Both the position numbers and the translations under genes were made by a program. A stretch of DNA of 64,000 nucleotides from an uncultured Luminiphilus sp. (GTDB lineage Bacteria > Pseudomonadota > Gammaproteobacteria > Pseudomonadales > Halieaceae). Positions 38,736 through 46,523 of the stretch are shown here, piece by piece (the first letter of the stretch is position 1; the number at the start of each line of letters is the position of its first letter). Location of the stretch: assembly GCA_938084055.1 (NCBI GenBank), contig CALKDK010000014.1, forward strand, positions 1-64,000, read 5' to 3'. Under the pieces are notes generated by a model. That model ran no database searches. It worked only from the letters and a program-made list of their open reading frames with translations, and had not been told where the DNA came from.

Positions 38736-40421
38736 ATGCCCACCGATATTGAAATTGCACAGGCAGCAATACCCAAGCCCATTGCAGACATCGCAGCGGG
38801 TCTCTCGATTCCCGATGAGGCTCTTGAGCCTTACGGCCGAACCAAAGCCAAAATCAATCTCAACTGGTTGTTGGAGCAGCCGGTTCGCCAGTCAGCTCGA
38901 ATGGTTTTGGTAACTGCAGTCAGTCCAACGCCGTCGGGTGAGGGCAAAACCACCACAACTGTGGGTCTGGGTGATGCCCTTCGTCACATCGGTAAAGATG
39001 CCATGATTTGCCTGAGGGAACCCTCTCTGGGTCCCGTATTTGGTATGAAGGGTGGAGCGGCCGGTGGTGGCTATGCCCAGGTCATCCCTATGGAGGACAT
39101 CAACCTGCACTTTAACGGCGACCTCCACGCCATCAGCGTGGCAAACAATCTGCTCGCCGCACTCATTGACAATCACATTCACCATGGCAATACCTTGGGT
39201 ATCGATGTGCGGCGTGTCACCTGGAAACGCGTGCTGGATATGAACGATCGAGCGCTGCGGGACATCACCGTTGGCATGGGCGGCGTGGGAAATGGTTACC
39301 CGAGACAGGATGGCTTCGATATTGTCGTCGCCTCGGAAATCATGGCCATTTTTTGCCTGGCTACAGACCTTGCCGACCTCAAGGCGCGTATCGGGCGGAT
39401 TGTGGTGGGGTATACCCGGGAGAAGCAACCGGTCCGAGCGAGCGATCTCAAGGCTGAAGGCGCACTCACTGCCGTGCTCAAGGACGCACTGTCGCCCAAT
39501 CTGGTGCAGACGCTGGAAGGGACACCAGCGTTTGTTCACGGCGGACCCTTCGCAAATATTGCTCATGGTTGTAATAGCGTTATCGCAACAACCGGTGCTC
39601 TGCGACTCACTGACTATGTTGTTACAGAGGCGGGATTCGGTGCAGATTTGGGCGCCGAAAAATTCATCGATATAAAATGTCGGTCTTCGAATCTCAGGCC
39701 GTCGGTGGCAGTTCTGGTAGCAACGATCCGTGCCCTGAAATTTCATGGGGGTGTTGCCAAGGAGGATTTGAATACTGAGGACCTCGACGCCCTCGCTGCG
39801 GGCATGGTCAACCTGGAGCGTCATGTTACGAATATTCGTGATCACTACGGCGTCACGCCCATCGTTTCGATCAACCAGTTCGTGTCGGACACCGATGCTG
39901 AACTTGCTTTACTGGTTGAGCGGGTAGAGGCTATGGGAATCCGGATCGCTGTTGCCAGCCATTGGGCCAATGGCGGCGCAGGGGCTACAGAACTCGCGCA
40001 CATGGTGGCCGAGGCCTGTGATGCCGATGAGCGGTCGGCGAGCAGCGGGCATGACACATTTGTCTATCCGGACTCGGCATCACTGCTTGCCAAGATCGAC
40101 GCTGTAGCGACCAAGATTTATGGGGCCAGTGAGGTGACTGCCAGCAGTAAGGTCCGCAACCGGCTTCACGAGCTTGAGAATGAAGGTTACGGCGCCATGC
40201 CCGTGTGTATCGCAAAGACGCCCTATTCCTTCTCTACTGATGCCCAACTCCGGGGAGCACCCTCTGGTCATGTCATGGATATCCGTGAGGTGAGACTCTC
40301 AGTGGGTGCTGGGTTTGTAGTCGCAGTGTGCGGCGATGTCATGACCATGCCGGGACTACCCAAAGTGCCCGCGAGTGAGAATATCGATGTTGTTAATGGT
40401 CAGGTAACAGGCCTTTTTTGA
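38736..40421 (+). CDS. fhs: Formate-tetrahydrofolate ligase
   Basis: A 561-residue FTHFS, full family length, joining formate, THF and ATP to 10-formyl-THF (reversible in cells). The ATP loop is [18 protein letters not shown] at about residues 67-84, followed by [20 protein letters not shown] and the substrate loop around [12 protein letters not shown]. An AAGGA site precedes the ATG. It heads an operon with fdhD and formate dehydrogenase genes; its TGA shares a base with the fdhD ATG (TGATG). In this setting it links the THF C1 pool with formate, either releasing formate for oxidation or capturing it. Confidence 0.96.
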   Translation: MPTDIEIAQAAIPKPIADIAAGLSIPDEALEPYGRTKAKINLNWLLEQPVRQSARMVLVTAVSPTPSGEGKTTTTVGLGDALRHIGKDAMICLREPSLGPVFGMKGGAAGGGYAQVIPMEDINLHFNGDLHAISVANNLLAALIDNHIHHGNTLGIDVRRVTWKRVLDMNDRALRDITVGMGGVGNGYPRQDGFDIVVASEIMAIFCLATDLADLKARIGRIVVGYTREKQPVRASDLKAEGALTAVLKDALSPNLVQTLEGTPAFVHGGPFANIAHGCNSVIATTGALRLTDYVVTEAGFGADLGAEKFIDIKCRSSNLRPSVAVLVATIRALKFHGGVAKEDLNTEDLDALAAGMVNLERHVTNIRDHYGVTPIVSINQFVSDTDAELALLVERVEAMGIRIAVASHWANGGAGATELAHMVAEACDADERSASSGHDTFVYPDSASLLAKIDAVATKIYGASEVTASSKVRNRLHELENEGYGAMPVCIAKTPYSFSTDAQLRGAPSGHVMDIREVRLSVGAGFVVAVCGDVMTMPGLPKVPASENIDVVNGQVTGLF

Positions 40422-41260
40422 TGCCGGTCCATGCCACCGATCCCCGGCCAATGTTGCGCATCAATAACGTGACCGCAACCGGTTCGTCCCCTATCGATCA
40501 ATTTGATCGCGTTGTGGTCGAGGCTCCACTTGCCATCTCAGTTGATCAGCAGACTTTACTCACCACCATGCGTACCCCAGGTCACGATGAAGAACTGGCG
40601 GCCGGGTGGTTGCTGAGTGAGGCGAACGTAGGGGCGCCGGCCGACATCGTCAGTATCGAGCGCGTCGGGGCATCGGAACTGCAGCAGTGGGGCGTTGATG
40701 ATGCCGTGGACACCATCCTGGCAGAGCTGGCACCCGGTATTGAGCCGCCCAAGCCCAGGGCCTACCTGACGTCCACCTCCTGTGGGATTTGCAGTAGTGA
40801 TGTGCTCAACACGACACCCAGTCCCAAGGTGCCGTTGCACAGTGATGACTGGTCAGTTACACCCCAGGCAGCCCATGATTTAATAAGTGGCATGCGACAA
40901 CAGCAGAAAATGTTCGACCTGACCGGTTCACTCCATGCCGCAGCCCTCGCGAGCCCGTACCACCAAATACAAGTCGTTCGCGAGGATGTCGGGCGGCACA
41001 ATGCGGTAGATAAGGTCTTCGGGACAGCCCTTCTGGAGGGTAATTTCCCGCTATCTGATCACCTCCTTGTGGTCAGCGGTCGCGTTTCCTACGAAATTGT
41101 GGCAAAAGCACTCAGCGCATGCGTGGCAGGGATTATAGCGGTATCGGGTCCGACGACCCTCGCCGTAGATCTGGCGAGGGCACACGGCATGGTCTTGATT
41201 GGTTTCACCCGGGATGATCGAATGAACGTTTACTCGGGCAAGGAGCGGGTGGAACTGTGA
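40421..41260 (+). CDS. fdhD: Formate dehydrogenase accessory sulfurtransferase FdhD
   Basis: A 279-residue FdhD protein that moves sulfur from the IscS cysteine desulfurase to the molybdenum cofactor, needed for formate dehydrogenase activity. Visible features are GHDEELAAGWLLSE near the N terminus, the Cys motif in TSTSCGICSSDVL, and the C-terminal VREDVGRHNAVDKVFG and VSGRVSYEIVAKAL. The CGIC loop is at about residue 122. The start is the ATG overlapping the fhs stop; the track's TTG three bases earlier is less likely. It lies upstream of its client genes. Confidence 0.95.
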   Translation: MPVHATDPRPMLRINNVTATGSSPIDQFDRVVVEAPLAISVDQQTLLTTMRTPGHDEELAAGWLLSEANVGAPADIVSIERVGASELQQWGVDDAVDTILAELAPGIEPPKPRAYLTSTSCGICSSDVLNTTPSPKVPLHSDDWSVTPQAAHDLISGMRQQQKMFDLTGSLHAAALASPYHQIQVVREDVGRHNAVDKVFGTALLEGNFPLSDHLLVVSGRVSYEIVAKALSACVAGIIAVSGPTTLAVDLARAHGMVLIGFTRDDRMNVYSGKERVEL

Positions 41261-41748
41261 CACACCCCGATAGTGACAGCCCAGGGCTGAGACAAACCAT
41301 TCTCTCGCTGGCCGAGCCCATAGTGGCGACTGAAGCAGGCCCAGTATTACTGTGTCTTCAAAAAGTGCAGGCGCACTACGGGTATGTCCCCGAGGGATCG
41401 GTGTCCGTTATTGCTGAGGTCTGTAATTTGACCCGAGCTGATGTGCACGGCGTTTTGTCCTATTACAGCGATTTAAGGAAAACACCGCCCCCGAGGGTTC
41501 CCGTGCGCCTGTGTGCTGCGGAGGCATGTCAGGCCGTTGGTGGCAGGGCACTTGCTAAAGCCTGGCGACAGGCCTGCGAGAGTGATCCAGAGCTTGCCGA
41601 GGATACTGGGATAGATGAACCGGTTTTCTGCCTTGGTAACTGTGCCCTGGGTCCAGCGGCCCTGGTTAACGACGAACTCCTGGGATGCGCGGATGTTGAC
41701 CGGCTCAAAGCTGCCGTTGTCATTGCCCGGAGTAAGGTGGCGCTATGA
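41257..41748 (+). CDS. fdsG: NAD-dependent formate dehydrogenase gamma subunit (NuoE-like)
   Basis: A 163-residue [2Fe-2S] subunit of the FdsABG-type soluble formate dehydrogenase, homologous to NuoE. Four cysteines appear in the pattern RLCAAEACQAVGG and CLGNCALGP. The helical N terminus carries VQAHYGYVPEGSVSVIAEVC. It starts at GTG within GTGA, overlapping the fdhD stop by four bases. It passes electrons between the beta subunit's FMN/Fe-S site and the cluster chain. Confidence 0.94.
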   Translation: MTHPDSDSPGLRQTILSLAEPIVATEAGPVLLCLQKVQAHYGYVPEGSVSVIAEVCNLTRADVHGVLSYYSDLRKTPPPRVPVRLCAAEACQAVGGRALAKAWRQACESDPELAEDTGIDEPVFCLGNCALGPAALVNDELLGCADVDRLKAAVVIARSKVAL

Positions 41749-43334
41749 GTATCTGGTTCGTACCGCGTGACGCAGCCGCCCGATCCGTTGGCGCAGACCA
41801 GATCGCCGAGGCATTGGAAGCCCAGGGGTTGGAAGTGGTGCGAACCGGGAGCAGGGGCCTGCTCTGGTTGGAACCTTTGGTGGAGCGGGCTGACTCCAGA
41901 GATGGTGTTCGTGTGGGCTGGGGCAACGTCAGGGCGAGCGATGTGACGGCATGCCTCCCTGAAGAGTCTGATGAGTCCTACCTCGGGGAAGTTGAGCAAT
42001 TAGACTACCTGGCCTGTCAGGATCGCTGGATCTACCAGCGTGTCGGTGTGATCGACCCTGTCGATCCTGCGGATTTTATTGCCCATGGTGGTTTGTCCGG
42101 ATTGAGACGCGCCCTCGATATGAGCCCTGATGCCGTTGTGGATGAGGTCTTTGAGTCGGGCCTGCGCGGTCGTGGTGGCGCCGGATTTCCAACCGGCATT
42201 AAATGGCGCACGGTTGCACAACAAAATCCTGCAGTCCATGCCGGTGATCCTGCCGATGCGCCGCGCCATAAATACATCTGTGTTAATGCCGACGAGGGAG
42301 ACAGCGGTACCTTTGCCGACCGTATGCTTATGGAAGGCGACCCTTTTTGCCTGCTTGAGGGCATGGCCATTGCGGCCCATGCCGTGGGTGCTGACCTTGG
42401 CATCGTTTACCTGCGTTCCGAGTATCCTGCGGCTATCGCAGTGCTTACAGAGGCCATCATCAAGGCTCGGGAGTTGGGTTGGCTGGGTCAGGGTATACTG
42501 GGTTCGGACTGTAATTTTGACGTCACGATCCGTGTGGGTGCGGGCTCCTACGTCTGCGGTGAAGAAACAGCCATGCTGGAGAGTTTGGAAGGCCGTAGGG
42601 GCATGGTCCGCGCGAAGCCTCCCCTGCCAGCTATAGAGGGGTTGTTTGGTACCCCTACGGTTATCAACAACGTCCTTACCATAGCCAGCGTACCCTCCAT
42701 ACTCGCGCGTGGTGCAGAGGCATACGCGGCACTGGGTGAAGAGCGCTCCCGGGGGACACAGGTATTCCAGCTTGCGGGCAATATCGCCCGGGGCGGTATT
42801 GTAGAAGTGGCTTTTGGTATTTCTGCGCGGGAGTTGGTGCTGGAACTTGGGCAGGGCACGCGTTCGGGTCGTCCACTGAGGGCGGTGCAGATCGGTGGTC
42901 CACTGGGTGCTTATTTGCCGGCCGATGCATTGAATATACCGATGGCCTACGAGTCTCTGGCCGCGGCGGGTGCCATGTTGGGCCACGGTGGTCTGGTAGT
43001 ATTCGATGATACGGTTGATATGGCGGAACAGGCGCGCTTTGCCATGGAGTTCTGTGTCGAAGAGTCCTGTGGCAAATGTACACCCTGCAGGATTGGGGCA
43101 GTACGCGGTGTTGAAGTTATTGACGATCTGCTGGCGTCCGATGACCCTGCAGCGTCAGAGCGGCTGTTGCGGGATCTCTGTGATGTGATGACTCAGGGAT
43201 CACTCTGTGCGATGGGGGGGCTGACCCCGCAGCCGGTCTTGAGTGCTCTGGATCAGTTTCCGGAAGATTTTAGGGTTGGGGGCGGTGTGCAATCTCCTGC
43301 AACCCGGGGAGTGAGTCATGAACAAGCCAATTGA
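41745..43334 (+). CDS. fdsB: NAD-dependent formate dehydrogenase beta subunit (NuoF-like)
   Basis: A 529-residue NADH/FMN subunit. An N-terminal thioredoxin-like extension (about 1-100) precedes the NuoF core: GRGGAGFPTGIKW for NAD/FMN, NADEGDSGTFADRMLMEGDP, and SYVCGEETAMLESLEGRRG. The [4Fe-4S] ligands are in SCGKCTPCRIG and the late Cys of GSLCAMGG. It reduces NAD+ with electrons from formate. An ATGA overlap with fdsG at the start and a 17-bp overlap with fdsA at the end show coupled translation. Confidence 0.95.
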   Translation: MSIWFVPRDAAARSVGADQIAEALEAQGLEVVRTGSRGLLWLEPLVERADSRDGVRVGWGNVRASDVTACLPEESDESYLGEVEQLDYLACQDRWIYQRVGVIDPVDPADFIAHGGLSGLRRALDMSPDAVVDEVFESGLRGRGGAGFPTGIKWRTVAQQNPAVHAGDPADAPRHKYICVNADEGDSGTFADRMLMEGDPFCLLEGMAIAAHAVGADLGIVYLRSEYPAAIAVLTEAIIKARELGWLGQGILGSDCNFDVTIRVGAGSYVCGEETAMLESLEGRRGMVRAKPPLPAIEGLFGTPTVINNVLTIASVPSILARGAEAYAALGEERSRGTQVFQLAGNIARGGIVEVAFGISARELVLELGQGTRSGRPLRAVQIGGPLGAYLPADALNIPMAYESLAAAGAMLGHGGLVVFDDTVDMAEQARFAMEFCVEESCGKCTPCRIGAVRGVEVIDDLLASDDPAASERLLRDLCDVMTQGSLCAMGGLTPQPVLSALDQFPEDFRVGGGVQSPATRGVSHEQAN

Positions 43335-46116
43335 AGTTGACATAGCAGACCTCGATCTGGGTACGCCTCTCAGGCTGTCGGACAGCACGGTCACCGTTCT
43401 CATTGATGGGACGCCCATAGCGGTGCCAGCCGGGACCTCCGTAATGCGCGCGGCCAGCCTGGCGGGCACGCAAATTCCCAAACTGTGCGCAACTGACAGT
43501 CTTGATGCCTTTGGTTCCTGTCGTATGTGTCTGGTTGAGATCGAGGGCCGCAAGGGCACGCCCGCGTCCTGTACGACACCCTGCGAGGACGGTATGTCTG
43601 TCAAAACCCAGACTCCGCGACTGGACAAGTTGCGCAAGGGGGTGATGGAACTCTATATCTCAGACCATCCGCTGGACTGTCTCACTTGCTCAGCCAATGG
43701 TGACTGCGAACTTCAGGATACAGCCGGAGCCGTTGGGTTGCGTTCAGTACGCTATTCCCCGGCTGGAGCGAATCACCTTGATGCGGGCACGGATAGCTCC
43801 AACCCTTATTTCAGTTTTGACGCCAGCAAATGCATTGTCTGCAGCCGCTGCGTCAGGGCCTGTTCGGAAGTGCAGGGAACGTTCGCTTTGACCATCGCGG
43901 GACGCGGCTTTGATTCAAAAGTGTCGCCAAGTGAGGAAAATGCTTTTCTGGACAGTGAATGCGTATCCTGCGGTGCCTGTGTCCAGGCCTGTCCCACGGC
44001 TACCCTGCAAGAGACCCGCGTCATTGACCTGGGTGTCCCGACAAGGAAGGTTAAGACGACCTGCGCTTATTGCGGTGTCGGGTGTTCCTTTGTTGCTGAA
44101 CTGCGGGGTGATGAACTGGTCCGTATGGTGCCGGACAAGCAGGGTGGGGCCAACGAGGGCCACTCCTGCGTGAAGGGCCGCTTTGCCTGGGGGTATGCCA
44201 CGCATGCCGATCGGATCACCCAGCCCATGATCAGGGACAGCATTGACAGCGAATGGCGGCCGGTTGAATGGTCGGAGGCCATCGCCTTCGCTGCCGATCG
44301 GTTCAGGGCTATCCAGAAGCAATACGGGATTGACGCTCTGGGCGGCATCACGTCGTCCCGCTGTACCAACGAAGAGGTCTACGTCGTACAGAAAATGGTC
44401 CGTGCCGCACTGGGTACCAACAATGTCGATACCTGCGCCCGTGTCTGTCACTCGCCCACCGGGTATGGTTTGAAGCAAACTTTTGGCACGAGCGCCGGTA
44501 CTCAGGATTTTGCATCGGTACAAAAATCAGATGTGATTATGGTGATTGGTGCCAATCCCACCGATGCCCATCCCGTGTTTGGCTCACGAATGAAGAGACG
44601 GCTTCGACAGGGTGCAAAGCTGCTCGTCATCGATCCGCGTTCCATCGACCTGGTCCGCTCGCCCCACGTCAAGGCTACCGAGCACCTGCAACTGCAGCCC
44701 GGAACAAATGTCGCTGTGCTCAATGCCCTGGCGCATGTGATCGCTACCGAGGGCTGGGTTGATGAAGCCTTTGTTGCGGAACGCTGCGATACGGCCTCAT
44801 TTGCCGCCTGGCGTCGCTTCATTGAGTTGCCGGAAAACAGCCCTGAGTCCCTTGCAGAAGTGACTGGCGTGTCTGCAGAGACCCTTCGCTCAGCAGCCGC
44901 TATCTACGCCCAGGCTGGCAACAGTGCCATCTATTACGGCCTCGGTGTTACGGAGCATTCACAGGGCTCCACCATGGTGATGGCGATGGCTAATTTGGCT
45001 ATGGCGACAGGTAACATCGGTCGTGATGGTGTGGGGGTCAACCCCCTTCGAGGCCAGAACAACGTGCAGGGCGCCTGTGATATGGGCTCCTTCCCCCACG
45101 AATTCAGTGGTTATCGCCATGTTTCTGATGATGCGGCCCGGGAGCTGTTCTCAGCGTTGTGGGGCGTCGGCTTACGTAAGGATCCTGGCTTACGGATACC
45201 GAATATGCTCGATGCGGCGGTTTCGGGTCAGTTTCGGGGCATTTACATCCAGGGCGAGGACATCGCCCAGTCTGACCCCAATTCCCAGCATGTTGAGGCT
45301 GCACTTAAAGCCATGGACTGTGTGGTAGTGCAGGACCTGTTCCTCAACGAAACATCAAAGTATGCCCATGTATTTTTGCCGGGTACTTCATTCCTCGAAA
45401 AAGATGGAACCTTTACCAACGCGGAGCGGCGAATAAACCGGGTCCGGCCTGTAGTGCCTCCGGCGTCAGGCTTATCGGAATGGCAGGTCACCTGCGCGCT
45501 TAGTGCGGCCATGGGCTATCCCATGGATTATGCCAGTGCCTCGGAGATCATGGACGAAATTGCCGCGCTGACGCCCACCTTTAAAGGGGTCTCCTTCGAA
45601 CTTCTTGACGCGCTTGGCAGCGTGCAATGGCCCTGTAACGAACAGGCGCCTGAGGGGACCCCCATAATGCATGCCCAGCGTTTTGTGCGCGGGCAGGGAC
45701 AATTCGTTACAACCCCCTATGTGCCTACCGATGAGCGGTCCACGCGCAAATTCCCATTGCTATTGACGACTGGAAGAATCCTCAGCCAGTACAACGTGGG
45801 AGCGCAAACCCGTCGCACGGCTAACTCTGTCTGGCATGCCGAGGACATCCTGGAGATTCATGAATCTGATGCCGAATTGCGGGGTGTTGCCCAGGGTGAC
45901 TGGGTTGAGGTCTCCAGTCGCGCAGGCAGTACCCGTATGCGAGCGCACATCAGCGACGACATCCCGGCCGGTGTTGTGTACACCACCTTCCACCATCCGG
46001 TGAGTGGCACCAACGTGATCACCACAGATAACTCTGATTGGGCGACCAACTGTCCCGAATACAAGGTCACTGCAGTACAGATAAGGCCGTCTGCAAGTGC
46101 GGCAGCGCCAGCATGA
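43318..46116 (+). CDS. fdsA: NAD-dependent formate dehydrogenase alpha subunit (Mo-bis-MGD)
   Basis: A 932-residue catalytic subunit. In order: a [2Fe-2S] ferredoxin domain (CATDSLDAFGSCRMCLVEIE), a NuoG-type His/Cys region (HPLDCLTCSANGDCELQ), two [4Fe-4S] sites (CIVCSRCVRACSEVQG, CVSCGACVQACP), then the molybdopterin domain with its own cluster (CAYCGVGCSF ... CVKGRF) at about residue 245. The Mo ligand Cys is in DTCARVCHSPTGYGL, with the adjacent His conserved. A C-terminal MopB domain begins near 810. It oxidises formate to CO2. All cofactor residues expected of the R. capsulatus/C. necator FdsA type are visible, so the enzyme looks complete. Confidence 0.95.
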   Translation: MNKPIEVDIADLDLGTPLRLSDSTVTVLIDGTPIAVPAGTSVMRAASLAGTQIPKLCATDSLDAFGSCRMCLVEIEGRKGTPASCTTPCEDGMSVKTQTPRLDKLRKGVMELYISDHPLDCLTCSANGDCELQDTAGAVGLRSVRYSPAGANHLDAGTDSSNPYFSFDASKCIVCSRCVRACSEVQGTFALTIAGRGFDSKVSPSEENAFLDSECVSCGACVQACPTATLQETRVIDLGVPTRKVKTTCAYCGVGCSFVAELRGDELVRMVPDKQGGANEGHSCVKGRFAWGYATHADRITQPMIRDSIDSEWRPVEWSEAIAFAADRFRAIQKQYGIDALGGITSSRCTNEEVYVVQKMVRAALGTNNVDTCARVCHSPTGYGLKQTFGTSAGTQDFASVQKSDVIMVIGANPTDAHPVFGSRMKRRLRQGAKLLVIDPRSIDLVRSPHVKATEHLQLQPGTNVAVLNALAHVIATEGWVDEAFVAERCDTASFAAWRRFIELPENSPESLAEVTGVSAETLRSAAAIYAQAGNSAIYYGLGVTEHSQGSTMVMAMANLAMATGNIGRDGVGVNPLRGQNNVQGACDMGSFPHEFSGYRHVSDDAARELFSALWGVGLRKDPGLRIPNMLDAAVSGQFRGIYIQGEDIAQSDPNSQHVEAALKAMDCVVVQDLFLNETSKYAHVFLPGTSFLEKDGTFTNAERRINRVRPVVPPASGLSEWQVTCALSAAMGYPMDYASASEIMDEIAALTPTFKGVSFELLDALGSVQWPCNEQAPEGTPIMHAQRFVRGQGQFVTTPYVPTDERSTRKFPLLLTTGRILSQYNVGAQTRRTANSVWHAEDILEIHESDAELRGVAQGDWVEVSSRAGSTRMRAHISDDIPAGVVYTTFHHPVSGTNVITTDNSDWATNCPEYKVTAVQIRPSASAAAPA

Positions 46117-46343
46117 TGCTGGATTATACGCAGCAGCATTTGGTAAAAATGGTCAACCAGATCGCGAGTAATGTCCCGTTGCGGGAGGATGTTGCGGGTC
46201 AGATTGTCGACCACGTAACCCGATTTTGGACGCCAACCATGTGTGCTGACTTAACTCAGATTGGTCGCGATCAGCCCGAGATCCTCGCTGCTGAGGTGCA
46301 TGCTGCTCTGGCACTTCTCGAGACATCAACAGCCGGGGCCTGA
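46113..46343 (+). CDS. fdsD: Formate dehydrogenase delta subunit
   Basis: A 76-residue small subunit. It begins MMLDYTQQHLVKMVNQIASN and continues VPLREDVAGQIVDHVTRFWTPTM, matching FdsD, which stabilises the FDH complex. The track shows a longer frame from 46038, but the ATG overlapping the fdsA stop (ATGA) gives the family length. It completes the operon fhs-fdhD-fdsG-fdsB-fdsA-fdsD. Confidence 0.9.
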   Translation: MMLDYTQQHLVKMVNQIASNVPLREDVAGQIVDHVTRFWTPTMCADLTQIGRDQPEILAAEVHAALALLETSTAGA

Positions 46344-46523
46344 GGGTTGGGCGGCTGCGGGTGGTTGGCTGATTTGGCCGTGGCATGTTGGGATTTTGAA
46401 GATCGGGCCATGACGCTTTTAGGCGATTAAATGTCGCTAACAAAACAGCGCTCTGCAGTGAAAAGGCGCCAAATTTCACCCGATAAAAGTGACCTGAATT
46501 GAGAGATTTCTGAGGAACCACCC
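46344..46523. other. Intergenic region
   Basis: 180 bp between fdsD and the flavoprotein gene. GAGGA precedes the next ATG. No terminator with a T-run and no promoter I trust is visible; the AT-richer stretch from 46410 could hold one. Confidence 0.35.

Noticed and set aside
40411-40421. T-run at the end of fhs as terminator or slippery site
   Set aside because: No hairpin precedes it, and the genes continue with a 1-bp overlap; the T-run is just the final Leu-Phe codons.
42000-42986. 328-codon minus-strand ORF
   Set aside because: Shadow of fdsB, whose motifs are complete.
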